A DNA stretch of 45,990 nucleotides from Acidobacteriota bacterium (GCA_003166795.1 PMUS01000036.1:53016-99005), one strand, 5' to 3'. Positions 9,484 through 18,318 are shown, counted from the first letter of the stretch. The notes: a model not told the origin generated them from the letters alone. Made by a program: numbers and translations.

Positions 9484-9735
9484 TCCCTCGCGGACGGTCT
9501 GTGAACTGCTAAGCGCAAAGCGCAGGCCAAAGATACTGGCTTCAGTCAAACATTTGCCGTTCACCGAGGAACGGACACGTCTTTCGACTCCCAGAGAAAA
9601 TAATCAATTGAGCTATGAAATCTCGTTCGCACGACCGCAGCGGGGATCTCGCTCGGGTTGAAAACTGCTATTCCAGCGCCAGAACCGGGACTTTTCGGCT
9701 GACAAACGGATTTGTAGAGAAACTTCCGGACTGAG

Positions 9736-9763
9736 TGGCGGGGGGACAGACATTCGAACTCTC
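9736..9763 (-). other. tRNA 3'-end-like remnant, possible attachment-site copy
   Basis: Over 28 bases, 20 match the 3' end of the tRNA-Ser gene at 9950 without gaps. These include TGGCGG (the CCA end in complement) and ATTCGAAC (the T-loop). Read on the minus strand it ends in a perfect CCA, but its T-stem is only partly paired and no 5' half is present. Such partial copies of tRNA 3' ends mark old integration sites. TGGCGG and ATTCGAAC are common to many tRNAs, so it could be the relic of another tRNA. Confidence 0.35.
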
Positions 9764-9822
9764 AGTTCCTTTTCAGGGTTTAGAAACGGACGTCCCAGTT
9801 GGTGGCCAGAGAATTTCGCGGG

Positions 9823-9861
9823 AATTTTCTGTCCTCACCCTTCGGAAGGGAACAGAGAATT
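9823..9861. repeat. Long imperfect palindrome between porin and tRNA-Ser
   Basis: Arms AATTTTCTGT (9823-9832) and ACAGAGAATT (9852-9861) pair at 9 of 10 positions around an inner stem CCCTT/AAGGG. A third related half-site, CAGAGAATT, lies just before at 9807. Half-sites of this sort are seen where recombinases or excisionases bind, but no function can be assigned. The rest of 9484-9949 holds no gene that I can support. Confidence 0.4.
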
Positions 9862-9949
9862 TAAGTAGGCCGAGAATACCCACGACAATGGCCCGAAAAA
9901 CGCAGATTGCGAGCGTTATCGCATGCTCTCTCGATAAGTGCTGACTGGT

Positions 9950-10039
9950 TGGCGGAGGGGGTGGGATTCGAACCCACGAGACCCTTTCGGGCCTAACGGT
10001 TTTCAAGACCGCCGGAGTCAACCACTTTCCTACCCCTCC
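9950..10039 (-). tRNA. serT: tRNA-Ser(UGA), CCA encoded
   Basis: The reverse complement folds as a class II tRNA of 90 nt: acceptor stem GGAGGGG/CCCCTCC, D-arm, anticodon stem with loop CUUGAAA (anticodon UGA, complement of 10003-10005), a long variable arm AGGCCCGAAAGGGUCU with a GAAA loop, T-arm GUGGG-UUCGAAU-CCCAC, discriminator G and an encoded CCA. The large variable arm and the anticodon both say serine (codon UCA). It lies four bases from the end of an integrase relic, and base composition changes just to its right, so it is a likely island integration site. Confidence 0.95.
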
Positions 10040-10042
10040 GAA

Positions 10043-10310
10043 TTAACCTCTTGAAACATTGTAACTTGGGGCTCGATTTAACGACAGTGCTGCGCTTGAT
10101 TGGTACATTTTCGCCTGGACTGTCACCAAATTGTCACCAAAACCGTCGAGTTTTTCAACCGCCGCTCGCTTGCTCTCGATATTTGTGTGTGTGTAACGCA
10201 TCGTGACGGTAATGTGTGCTACGTCACATCTGCGACTCTTACTTCTTCGCGAGCTAGTGCGAATCTTGTTTTCCAATCGACAAACGGCTTGCCGTTAGTT
10301 TTCAGCTTTC
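10043..10310 (-). pseudogene. Decayed tyrosine (phage-type) integrase
   Basis: Two pieces of one integrase appear in different minus-strand frames. The first (about 10310 to 10219) reads NGKPFVDWKTRFALAREE, like the start of the catalytic domain, and ends in TAG. The second (about 10228 to 10106) reads HITVTMRYTHTNIESKRAAV then EKLDGFGDNLVT, which is the typical C-terminal block containing the catalytic tyrosine (in MRYTH). The segment between them, with the HxLR-H region, is missing and the frame is shifted, so the gene is dead. Its position directly 5' of tRNA-Ser supports a past integration event. Bases 10311-10369 hold nothing recognisable. Confidence 0.7.
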
Positions 10311-10369
10311 GGCATTTCTGAATGGCGCGCTTGCCCTTGCGGCAACGCCCCCGGCCAGGCACCGCGTGC

Positions 10370-10397
10370 TTGACACAACAAACTAACCTGTTAACAC
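10370..10397 (+). promoter_or_regulatory. Candidate sigma-70 promoter of the molybdenum hydroxylase operon
   Basis: A perfect -35 box TTGACA (10370-10375) is followed after 16 bases by a weak -10 box TAACAC (10392-10397), about 35 bases upstream of the GTG start at 10433. The -10 match is only three of six, so this is tentative. Confidence 0.35.
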
Positions 10398-10432
10398 TTA
10401 GCCGTTTCCCTTATGAACAGGAGGCGCGCGAG

Positions 10433-10930
10433 GTGCGGGGTAAACTCAAGATCCGTGTGAACGAGCGCGTGACGGAAATCGCCGCCGCGCCGCACACGCC
10501 TTTGCTCTACGTCCTCTCGGACGAACTGCAGCTGCAAGGCCCGCGCTTTGGATGCGGGCTAGCGCAGTGCGGCTCGTGCTCCGTGCTGGTGAATGGCGAG
10601 GAAGTTCGATCGTGCGTGACGCCCGTGTCCGCGGTTGCGGGGAAATCGGTGACGACGCTCGAAGGTTTGCCCGCGTGGTACGCGAAACAGAAAAAACTCG
10701 CCAAGGTTCCCGCGCTGCATCCCGTGCAACAAGCCTTCATTGACGAGCAGGCCGTCCAGTGCGGCTACTGCTTCAACGGCATGATCATCCAGGCCGCGGA
10801 ACTCCTCTCGAAAACACCGCAGCCGACCGAAGCGCAAATTCGAACTGCGATGAACGGCCATTTATGCCGCTGCGGGAGCTATCCGCGCGTCATCAAGGCG
10901 ATCCAGCGCGCGGCGGAGGCAGCGCGATGA
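10433..10930 (+). CDS. (2Fe-2S) subunit of a xanthine-dehydrogenase-family oxidoreductase (IorA/CoxS type)
   Basis: The small electron-transfer subunit of a molybdenum hydroxylase that oxidises aldehydes or N-heterocycles. It carries two [2Fe-2S] clusters: a plant-ferredoxin-like site CGLAQCGSCSVLVNGEE plus a fourth Cys in RSC, and the helical-domain site CGYCFNGM paired with CRCGSYPR. Length is 165 residues, normal for the family. I chose the GTG at 10433 because AGGAGG lies 7 bases ahead and homology begins there (KLKIRVNERV); an ATG at 10322 would add 37 unrelated residues. Its stop overlaps the ATG of the large subunit (ATGA), so the two are translationally coupled. No FAD subunit is encoded nearby, as is usual for isoquinoline 1-oxidoreductase and related periplasmic enzymes, which pass electrons to cytochrome c or quinone. 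Confidence 0.9.
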   Translation: MRGKLKIRVNERVTEIAAAPHTPLLYVLSDELQLQGPRFGCGLAQCGSCSVLVNGEEVRSCVTPVSAVAGKSVTTLEGLPAWYAKQKKLAKVPALHPVQQAFIDEQAVQCGYCFNGMIIQAAELLSKTPQPTEAQIRTAMNGHLCRCGSYPRVIKAIQRAAEAAR

Positions 10931-13209
10931 GCGGCACGAAAATGAGCAGCGCAAAGCTCGCTCCATCGGCATTGTTTCCACGCCGCGAATTTTTGAAAGC
11001 CGGCGGCGCGCTGGTCATCGGATTCAGCATGAAGGGTTTCCTAAGCGGCGGCGCACTCGGCGCGCAAGGAGCTGCGATCTCGCGCGGCCTGGCGGCTGGT
11101 CCTCCCGATCCAAAACAAATTGATACATGGCTCGCCATCCACGCCGACAACACGGCGACCGTCTACATCGGCTACGTCGAGCTCGGGCAAGGCTCGACGA
11201 CGTCGCTTCTGCAAATCGCGGCCGAAGAGCTCGACCTGGACATGGGCCAGGTCAGCACGATCCGTCTCGATACGAACATCACGCCGAATCAGGGTGGCAC
11301 ATACTCGAGTTCGTCCATCGCTCGTGGAAGCCCCGCAATTCGCACGGCAGCCGCCGAGGCGCGCCAGGCGCTGCTCCAGCTTGCGTCGAAAAAACTCGAC
11401 GCGCCCATCGAGCGCCTGACGGTATCTCGCGGTACCGTCGGGGTGAAAGATTCGACGGGCGGCGCGCGTTCCGTCACTTACGGCGAACTGGTCGGCGATA
11501 AGCCGTTCAGCCTCGCATTCACCGGATCGGCGCCGCTGAAACCTGTCGCGGATTACAAGCTGGTCGGCAAGAGCCCCACGAGAAACGACATTCCGGACAA
11601 AGTGAGCGGCAAATACGTTTACCTGCAGCATGTGCGCCTGCTAGGGATGGTCCACGGACGCGTGGTTCGTCCGCGTGGCCAGGGCGTCTACGGAGCGGGC
11701 GCGAAAATCGCGAGCCTCGATGAAACCTCCGTCGCCGGCGTTCCGGGCGCGCGCGTCCTGCGCAAAGGCGATTTCGTCGGCGTGGTCGCCGAGCGCGAAT
11801 GGGACGCGGTGCGCGCGGCGCAACAATTGAAAATAACCTGGGACATGCCCGCGACTCTGCCGGGCAGCGATGGCCTATACGACGCGATGCGCGCCGAAAA
11901 AACCACGGACCGAATTGTGCTCGAACGAGGTGACGTGACCGGCGCGTTCGGCCAAGCCGCGCACGTTGTCTCCGGGAATTATCACGCTCCTTATCAGGCG
12001 CACGCGGGTTTCGGGCCCAATGGCGCGCTCGCGGACGTGAAAGCCGATTCCGCGCTGGTTATTTGCTCCACGCAGGATGTGTACGCCACGCGCAACACTC
12101 TCGCCGGCGTGCTCGGAATTCCCGCGCCAAAAGTTCGCGTGCAGTATTACGAAGGATCGGGCACGTATGGCCACAGTTGCTATGACGACGTAGCGCAAGC
12201 AGCCGCGATTCTGTCGCAGCTGGCCGGCAAACCCGTCCGGTTGCAGTTCATGCGCTGGGACGAGCACGGCTGGGACAATTACGGCCCCGCGCACGTCGGC
12301 GAGATTCGCGCCGCCGCCGACGCCGATGGCAAGATCGTCGCGTATCAGTACGACGGCTGGCATCACAACTGGAGCGCCATCGAGACATCCGCGCAGCTCG
12401 CGCTCGGCACACCGGCAGCGGAGTGGAGGCTCGGCGCGGCCCAGCAGGTGAATCCCACCGATTGCGGCGGCATGTACGATATTCCCAACGTGCGGCTGGT
12501 GAATCACCAGGTGCCGGGGCTGAAATACCTGAAGGGCGCTTGGCTGCGGTCGCCGCTCGATCTTTCGTTTTCGTTCGCATCGGAGCAGACGATTGACGAG
12601 CTCGCGCGTCTCACAGGCATGGACGCGTACAAGTTCCGCCGGCGCAATATCAAGGATGAACGGTGGATGGGCGTACTCGATGCGGTTGCGCAAGCGTCGA
12701 GATGGGAATCGCGCCCGCCCGCGTCGAAGCTTTCGGACGCAAAAATCGCGAGCGGCCGCGGAATCGGACTCGGCACGCATCTCACGTCGTACGGCGGCGC
12801 CGTCGCCGAAATCGAAGTGAACAAGGAAACGGGTCAGATCGCGGTGAAGCACATGTACGGCGCGATTGACGCAGGCCTCGCCGTGAATCCCGCGTTCATC
12901 GAAAACCAGATCAGCGGACAGCTGGTGCAAACCGTGAGCCGCATGCTGCACGAGGAAGTGACATTCAACAAAACGAACGTCACGAGCCTCGACTGGAACA
13001 GCTACCCGATCCTGCGATTCGAGGAATGTCCCGAAGTCACGCCTATCGTCGTGCAGCGCGTGGATCAGAAATCCACCGGCGCGGGCGAAGAGGTGATGGC
13101 GGCCGCGGCGGGAGCAATCGCGAACGCTTTCTTTGATGCGACAGGCGTCCACATGCGCGAGTTTCCATTGACGCCGAACCGCGTTCTGGCGGCGCTGGGC
13201 CGCGGCTAA
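10927..13209 (+). CDS. Molybdopterin-binding subunit of a xanthine-dehydrogenase-family oxidoreductase (IorB type), Tat-exported
   Basis: The catalytic subunit, 760 residues, of the same enzyme as the preceding gene. It starts at the ATG overlapping that gene's stop. Near residue 18 it has a twin-arginine signal (RREFLKAGGALVIGFSM), so the folded heterodimer probably acts in the periplasm. The family's two-domain layout follows: an N-terminal part with ELGQGSTTSLLQIAAEEL and the sequence NQGGTYSSSSIARGSPAIR, and a C-terminal Moco-binding half with GIGLGTHLTSYGGAVAEIEV and the segment GAGEEVMAAAAGAIANAF, which contains the conserved active-site Glu. Members oxidise isoquinoline, nicotinate-like rings or aldehydes; the substrate here is unknown. 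The alcohol dehydrogenase two genes downstream suggests an alcohol-to-aldehyde-to-acid sequence (inference). Confidence 0.9.
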   Translation: MSGTKMSSAKLAPSALFPRREFLKAGGALVIGFSMKGFLSGGALGAQGAAISRGLAAGPPDPKQIDTWLAIHADNTATVYIGYVELGQGSTTSLLQIAAEELDLDMGQVSTIRLDTNITPNQGGTYSSSSIARGSPAIRTAAAEARQALLQLASKKLDAPIERLTVSRGTVGVKDSTGGARSVTYGELVGDKPFSLAFTGSAPLKPVADYKLVGKSPTRNDIPDKVSGKYVYLQHVRLLGMVHGRVVRPRGQGVYGAGAKIASLDETSVAGVPGARVLRKGDFVGVVAEREWDAVRAAQQLKITWDMPATLPGSDGLYDAMRAEKTTDRIVLERGDVTGAFGQAAHVVSGNYHAPYQAHAGFGPNGALADVKADSALVICSTQDVYATRNTLAGVLGIPAPKVRVQYYEGSGTYGHSCYDDVAQAAAILSQLAGKPVRLQFMRWDEHGWDNYGPAHVGEIRAAADADGKIVAYQYDGWHHNWSAIETSAQLALGTPAAEWRLGAAQQVNPTDCGGMYDIPNVRLVNHQVPGLKYLKGAWLRSPLDLSFSFASEQTIDELARLTGMDAYKFRRRNIKDERWMGVLDAVAQASRWESRPPASKLSDAKIASGRGIGLGTHLTSYGGAVAEIEVNKETGQIAVKHMYGAIDAGLAVNPAFIENQISGQLVQTVSRMLHEEVTFNKTNVTSLDWNSYPILRFEECPEVTPIVVQRVDQKSTGAGEEVMAAAAGAIANAFFDATGVHMREFPLTPNRVLAALGRG

Positions 13210-13243
13210 CGCACGGTTTTCAAAATTCACAGGAGGATTATTG

Positions 13244-15094
13244 ATGCAGGCGACCAGCGTTTCCGTTTTCTGCGCAGTACTTTCGCTCATGGTGTTGCTG
13301 CCGTCCGGCTCCAAGCCGGAGAGTCCCTCTGCAAACGCTTCCGTGGATTCAAGCTCGCCGAAATTTGCCGCGCTCAGCGACCAGTTCATGAAGGAATCGC
13401 TCGTGCTTTCGCCGACGAACGCTTCGCAAGCCGGATACCACATCCACGTGGATTCGAAAACGGGCAACAAGATCGAACTCGACTCCGAGCTCGACGACAT
13501 GAGCCTGAAAGCCATGGACGCACAGCGGGAATTCTATTCCGGCTGGCGCGCACGATTTCGCACCGAGACGCCGCTCGCGACGCTCGGTCCGCAGGACGCG
13601 GCCGATTGGCAGCTCATTGACGATCAGATTGGCCTGAACCTGCTCGAATTCGACAGGATTCAGGATTATCGGCACAACCCCACCGTTCCGGTCGAGCTGA
13701 TCGGCAACGCCCTGTTTCTGCCCCTGACCCAGAGCTATGCGCCGCAGGAAGCGCGCCTCGGCCACGTGCTTTCGCGGGTCCGCCAGATTCCCCGGCTGCT
13801 CGATCAGGTGAAGGCGTACCTCAGCGATGCCGACCCGATCTTCATCAGCACGGCTGTCGCGGAAAACGACGGGAACATTGATTTAATTCAGAACGACGTC
13901 GCCAAGGAAATTCCCGCCGGGTCGGCGCTGAAAGCGGAGTACGACCAGGTCGCCCCGCCGGCCATCGCCTCGCTGAGGAGTTTTTCGGCGTGGCTCAACG
14001 ACGATCTCGGAAAGCGCCCGTCGCGGCTCACCTGGCGTCTGGGCAAGGATTTCTACGACCAGAAATTCCGGCTGGTGATGGAAACCGACGTCACGCCGGA
14101 GGCGCTGCTGGCCGATGCCGAAACCGAGCTGAAGGCCGTGCGCGCTGAGATGCTGGGGCTTGCTCTGCCCATGCACGCGCAAATGTTTCCCTCGCATGGC
14201 GACCATTCCGATCTGACCGGCCGCGACCGCGAGAATCAGATCATCGGCGAAGTGCTGCAAAAAATCTCAGATGACCATCCGCGCCCGGACCAACTGCAGC
14301 AGACAATCGAGTCAGATCTCACCGGCATCATCGCGTTCATCCGCGAGAAGAAAATCGTGACGCTCAGCTCGCGCGACAACCTGAAAGTGATTCCCACTCC
14401 GCTTTTCATGCGCGGAATTTATTCCGTCGCGGGATTCCACAGCGCGCCTCCGCTCGAGCCGCACGCGGAAGCCGAATACTGGGTGACGCCGATTGATCCC
14501 AATGCTCCGCCGGCCGCAACCGAATCCCGGCTGCGCGAGTACAACAATTTCACGCTGCAGTGGCTCTCCCTCCACGAGGGCTTGCCGGGACATTACGTGC
14601 AGGCCGAGCACGCGAACAACATCCAGCCTGAATCTCGCCGCTTGCTGCGGGCGCTTTTCGGGAACGGCGCGTACGTCGAGGGCTGGGCGGAATACGGCGC
14701 GCAGGTGATGATGGACGAAGGCTTCCTCAATAACGATCCGCGCTTCCGCATGATGATGCGTAAAATCCGCCTCCGCTTGCTCGCCAACACCATCCTCGAC
14801 GTCAAACTGCAGACCATGGGCATGACCGACGAGCAAGCCATGGACCTGATGACCAAAGATGCCTTTCAAACACAAGCCGAGGCACAGGGAAAACTTCTGC
14901 GCGCCAAGCTCAGCTCCACGCAGCTTCCCACATACTATGTCGGCCTCCGCGAATGGTTCGCCCTCCGCAAGGAATATCAAGCCAAGGCCGGGAACAGGTT
15001 TGACATGCTCAAGTTCCACGACATGGTCCTCGATCAGGGCGCTTTGCCAGTTCCTGTGGTGGGAAAACTAGTGATGCCGACGGCCGGGCAGTGA
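13244..15094 (+). CDS. DUF885 family protein, secreted putative metallopeptidase
   Basis: A 616-residue protein with a hydrophobic signal peptide (residues 1-25) and the DUF885 hallmark HEGLPGHYVQAEHAN near residue 447, a zinc-peptidase-like HExxxGH motif, followed by the helix EGWAEYGAQVMMDEG, whose Glu would be the third zinc ligand. Members of this family are related to M32-type carboxypeptidases, but few have known substrates. The ATG at 13244 has AGGAGG seven bases upstream; a TTG just before it is too close to that site. It follows the Moco subunit by 34 bp and precedes the alcohol dehydrogenase by 28 bp, so it belongs to the same operon, although a peptidase has no obvious role there. 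Confidence 0.85.
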   Translation: MQATSVSVFCAVLSLMVLLPSGSKPESPSANASVDSSSPKFAALSDQFMKESLVLSPTNASQAGYHIHVDSKTGNKIELDSELDDMSLKAMDAQREFYSGWRARFRTETPLATLGPQDAADWQLIDDQIGLNLLEFDRIQDYRHNPTVPVELIGNALFLPLTQSYAPQEARLGHVLSRVRQIPRLLDQVKAYLSDADPIFISTAVAENDGNIDLIQNDVAKEIPAGSALKAEYDQVAPPAIASLRSFSAWLNDDLGKRPSRLTWRLGKDFYDQKFRLVMETDVTPEALLADAETELKAVRAEMLGLALPMHAQMFPSHGDHSDLTGRDRENQIIGEVLQKISDDHPRPDQLQQTIESDLTGIIAFIREKKIVTLSSRDNLKVIPTPLFMRGIYSVAGFHSAPPLEPHAEAEYWVTPIDPNAPPAATESRLREYNNFTLQWLSLHEGLPGHYVQAEHANNIQPESRRLLRALFGNGAYVEGWAEYGAQVMMDEGFLNNDPRFRMMMRKIRLRLLANTILDVKLQTMGMTDEQAMDLMTKDAFQTQAEAQGKLLRAKLSSTQLPTYYVGLREWFALRKEYQAKAGNRFDMLKFHDMVLDQGALPVPVVGKLVMPTAGQ

Positions 15095-15122
15095 ACTCCT
15101 CCGCGCGACACGGACGAAAAGC

Positions 15123-16217
15123 ATGAAGGTGCGCGCCGCGGTCGCCTACGAGGGCCGGCCGTCGTTCTCGATCGAAGAACTCGAGATGAGCGAGCCCGGG
15201 CCGGAAAATCTTCTGGTCCGCATGGCCGGCTGCGGGCTTTGCCACACCGACGTGAAAGCGCGCGAGGGAACAATGGGCGTTCCCATGCCGGTCGTGCTCG
15301 GGCATGAAGGCGCGGGAATCGTCGAACGCGTCGGCGCCCGCGTCACCAAAGTGAAGCCGGGCGACCACGTCGTCCTCACCGGCGATTCCTGCGGCGCTTG
15401 CCCCACCTGCCTCGCAGGCAATCCCGCGTATTGCGACCGCATGTCGTCGCTGAATTTTACTGACGGTCGGACCGGTGAGCCCGGCTCGTTCAATAAGGGA
15501 AGCGTCGCGATTCACGGCCACTTCTTCGGCCAATCTTCATTCTCAAATTACGCCGTCACGCGAGAGCGCAATACGATTCCCGTGCGCAAGGACGCGCCGC
15601 TCGAAATTCTCGGCGTGCTCGGTTGCGGCGTGCAGACAGGCGCGGGCGCGATCATGAATTCCCTGCATCCGCCCGCGGGCAGCGCCATCGCGATCTTTGG
15701 CGCGGGTCCCGTGGGACTCAGTGCGGTGATGGGCGCGGTTGTGTGCGGCTGTTCCGCGATTGTCGCCGTGGATCTGCTCGAATCGCGCCTGGCAATGGCC
15801 CGGCATCTCGGTGCTACGCACACCGTGCTGGCTGGTCCGGAAGTGAAAATCGCAGAGCAGATTCGAAAGATCGTTCCAGGCGGCGTTGGTTTCGCGTTCG
15901 ACACCACCGGCCGCACGGATAGCAATCAGCAGGCGATCGAATCGCTCGCCGCGAAAGGTAGCTTCGGATTCTGCGCCGTGCCTGCCGAGGCTCCAAAAAT
16001 GTACCAGGTGATGACCCGCGGCCTCTCGATTCGCGGGATCGTTCAAGGCGATAGCGCGCCGGATGTTTTTATCCCGCATCTCATCGAACTGCATATCAAC
16101 GGCCGCTTCCCGTTCGACAGGCTCGTCACGAAATATCCGATCGAGAAAATAAATCAGGCGATCGAAGATCAGGCGGCCGGAAAAGTAGTCAAGCCGGTCT
16201 TCACATTTCCGTCGTAA
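15123..16217 (+). CDS. Zinc-dependent alcohol dehydrogenase, aryl-alcohol type (MDR family)
   Basis: Oxidises a primary alcohol, probably aromatic, with NAD(P). The 364-residue medium-chain dehydrogenase has the catalytic zinc site GCGLCHTD near residue 40 and [12 protein letters not shown] near 62. The four-Cys structural zinc lobe is [15 protein letters not shown]. The Rossmann fold has [16 protein letters not shown] near 195 and Asp in AVDLLESRL as the likely NAD-selecting acid. Its layout, including SSFSNYAVT and the [15 protein letters not shown] segment, resembles benzyl- and aryl-alcohol dehydrogenases (XylB group). It is the last gene of the operon that starts at 10433, and its aldehyde product could be the substrate of the molybdenum hydroxylase. 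A 208-bp gap with no recognisable gene follows. Confidence 0.88.
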   Translation: MKVRAAVAYEGRPSFSIEELEMSEPGPENLLVRMAGCGLCHTDVKAREGTMGVPMPVVLGHEGAGIVERVGARVTKVKPGDHVVLTGDSCGACPTCLAGNPAYCDRMSSLNFTDGRTGEPGSFNKGSVAIHGHFFGQSSFSNYAVTRERNTIPVRKDAPLEILGVLGCGVQTGAGAIMNSLHPPAGSAIAIFGAGPVGLSAVMGAVVCGCSAIVAVDLLESRLAMARHLGATHTVLAGPEVKIAEQIRKIVPGGVGFAFDTTGRTDSNQQAIESLAAKGSFGFCAVPAEAPKMYQVMTRGLSIRGIVQGDSAPDVFIPHLIELHINGRFPFDRLVTKYPIEKINQAIEDQAAGKVVKPVFTFPS

Positions 16218-16425
16218 AGGGCTATTCCGCTCATTCCACGATTGTCGGGTCGGCCTGTAACGCTCTGTTAACGCCACGAGGGCAGCCGCATGATGTACTG
16301 TGTGCCGCTGAATGCCGTGGCCGCGACTCCCACGCAAGGATCAAGGCGCCATGCCTTACGGGGTTGCGGAATCACAATGGTTCACCTATATTTACGTTCG
16401 ATGTTAACTGCGGTTAATATACGTT

Positions 16426-18003
16426 ATGAGGCGTGATCCACATCGAAGAATACGCGCGAGGCGCGGCGCCTACGGAATCCCGGCCGATCCAGCGCCCCTG
16501 CAAGGATCGGTGGCCCGATACGCGCGTCTGATTCTCTGCGTGCTGCTCGTGTGCGTGGCCGCACCGCGCTTTGCGCGCGCGCAGGCCCCGGCGCAAGCGT
16601 CGCCGCAAAGCACACAGACGGAACAAACCACCACGCCTGCGCCGCCCGATTCGAGCGCGGATCAAACCGGCACGAATCCAAGCACTTCCACGCCGAGTGA
16701 TTCGAATGACTCTGCGGACTCTGACTCGCTCACGCTTTTCCCTCATTCCGACTCGAGCCGCTACTGGATTTCCGGGCAGGGCAACATCATCCTGCAATGG
16801 CATCCCACGTTCCCGGCGAAATATAGCGGCAAAAATAGCCTGAAGGCCCCGGCAGAGAACGACACGTCAAAAGTCTATACGCTGTTTCTCGGTTACGAAC
16901 TTACATCCACAACCGAAGTTTTTCTCGACGCGGAAAGCGCGGGCGGCCACGGCATCGGCGCGGCGTTCGGGCTCGCAGGATTCACGAATCTCGACGTCGT
17001 GCGCAATCCGACTCTGGGCGAGACGCCCTACCTCGCGCGTGTGATGCTGCGCCAGATCATTCCCCTCACCGGCGAGCGCGTCGAAGAGGATCGGGACGAG
17101 TTCCATCTCGCCACTTCCGTTCCTGCGCGGCGGATCGAGTTTCGCTTCGGCAAATTCGGCATGGCCGATTTCTTCGACCTGAATACATTCGGCAGCGACA
17201 GCCACCTGCAGTTCCTCAACTGGACCGTGGACAACGATGGCGCGTACGACTACGCCGCAAACACGCGCGGCTACACCGACGGCGCAATTCTCGAGTACGA
17301 CGACCACTGGTTCTCAGCCCGCTTCGCCGAAGTGCTGATGCCCAAAGTGGCCAACGGTATCCATCTCGACGCGGATATCGCCCGCGCGCGCGCCGAAAAT
17401 CTCGAACTCCAGGCGGCCGGAAAGCGGATCGCGCATCGCGACGGAACCGTGCGCCTGCTCGGCTATCTCAATCACGCGGACATGGGCAATTACCACGAAG
17501 CAATCAACGAATACCTCGACAGCGACAAAAGTTCCCCGCCCGACATCATTGCCACCCGCCGCCAGGGCCGCCACAGGTACGGCTTCGAATTGAACTTCGA
17601 GCAGGAAATCGTGCCCGACGTGGGAGTCTTCGGGCGTCTTGGCTGGAGCGATGGCCGCAACGAATCTTTCGCGTACACCGAAGACGACCGCACCCTCGAG
17701 CTCGGCGGCTTCACGAAGGGAACTTTCTGGAAGCGGCGCAACGACCGCGCGGGCATCGCCTTCGTCGCCAACGGAATCGTGGCGGCTCACCAGCAGTATC
17801 TTGCTCTCGGCGGACTGGGCTTCCTGCTCGGCGACGGCGGCCTGACCTACGGCCCGGAAAAAATCTTCGAGGGCTTTTATACCGCGCATCTCTGGCGCGG
17901 ATTCTTCGCTTCCTTCGACGTCCAGCACATTAATAACCCCGGCTATAACCAGGTCCGCGGTCCCGTCACCGTCCCCGGCCTGCGCTTCCACGTGGATTTT
18001 TGA
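16426..18003 (+). CDS. Outer-membrane carbohydrate-selective porin (OprB-like)
   Basis: A 525-residue predicted beta-barrel of the OprB/carbohydrate porin type. It has a hydrophobic export segment (RLILCVLLVCVAAPRFARA, residues 34-52) and then a low-complexity linker rich in Gln, Thr, Pro and Ser (53-100). The barrel starts at YWISGQGNIILQWHP. Landmarks include YELTSTTEVFLDAESAGG, FRFGKFGMADFFDLN, the segment HRYGFELNFEQE, and the terminal strand LRFHVDF ending in Phe, as outer-membrane proteins do. The first 28 residues before the export signal are arginine-rich and unusual; an internal GTG at 16510 is an alternative start, though its ribosome site is too close. The upstream segment has an AT-rich TTAATATACG that may be a promoter. 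The transported sugar cannot be named. Confidence 0.8.
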   Translation: MRRDPHRRIRARRGAYGIPADPAPLQGSVARYARLILCVLLVCVAAPRFARAQAPAQASPQSTQTEQTTTPAPPDSSADQTGTNPSTSTPSDSNDSADSDSLTLFPHSDSSRYWISGQGNIILQWHPTFPAKYSGKNSLKAPAENDTSKVYTLFLGYELTSTTEVFLDAESAGGHGIGAAFGLAGFTNLDVVRNPTLGETPYLARVMLRQIIPLTGERVEEDRDEFHLATSVPARRIEFRFGKFGMADFFDLNTFGSDSHLQFLNWTVDNDGAYDYAANTRGYTDGAILEYDDHWFSARFAEVLMPKVANGIHLDADIARARAENLELQAAGKRIAHRDGTVRLLGYLNHADMGNYHEAINEYLDSDKSSPPDIIATRRQGRHRYGFELNFEQEIVPDVGVFGRLGWSDGRNESFAYTEDDRTLELGGFTKGTFWKRRNDRAGIAFVANGIVAAHQQYLALGGLGFLLGDGGLTYGPEKIFEGFYTAHLWRGFFASFDVQHINNPGYNQVRGPVTVPGLRFHVDF

Positions 18004-18018
18004 CAATCCGACAGGATC

Positions 18019-18296
18019 GTCATCCCGAGCGAACCCACCGTGCCGGGCGGTGTCGTGGGAGTCGTAGGAGCGTAGCCCGCCGCGGCGTACTACGCCCGGC
18101 AAGCATGCTCAAGGATCAGCCATCCATCTGGGAGCTGTCATCCCGAGCGAAGCGAGGGATCTCTCTTTGAGCGTCAGAAGACAGATTCCTCGTCACTTTG
18201 CCCCTCTGGCTGACAACCAGAGCGGAGCGAGCCAGATGTTTTGCATCGTGCCAAGCATCCAAGCCGGGCGTAGTCCGCCGCGGCGGAATACGCCCC
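18019..18296. repeat. Cluster of palindromic repeats (GTCATCCCGAG type and GCGTA-CGCC type)
   Basis: The 315-bp gap between two convergent genes consists almost wholly of repeats. GTCATCCCGAGCGA occurs at 18019 and, with its usual continuation AGCGAGGGATCTCTCTTT, at 18137. Interleaved are two hairpin units built on GCGTAG-CCGCCGCGGCG-TACGCC at 18070-18100 and 18263-18296. The first kind also occurs at 18948, 35199, 36151, 38409, 38811 and 42342. As the genes converge here, the hairpins may also stop transcription from both sides. Confidence 0.75.
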
Positions 18297-18318
18297 TAAG
18301 AAGATGATTCCACGTGGT

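Noticed and set aside
9615-9734. 39-codon ORF ending in NGFVEKLPD before the tRNA-like relic
   Set aside because: No ribosome site and no family match; too short to support.
10322-10432. N-terminal extension of the (2Fe-2S) subunit from an ATG at 10322
   Set aside because: Codons 10322-10432 show no family similarity and would overlap the candidate promoter; the GTG at 10433 has a strong AGGAGG and starts exactly with the conserved domain.
10759-10926. Extended start of the molybdopterin subunit at 10759
   Set aside because: This stretch is the coding sequence of the small subunit in another frame; the ATGA overlap at 10927 with a following Tat signal is the natural start.
11875-13515. Long open frame of 546 codons on the minus strand
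   Set aside because: It is the antisense of the molybdenum hydroxylase gene; high GC leaves open shadow frames. Composition (very Arg/His/Ala-rich) and lack of any family signal argue against it.
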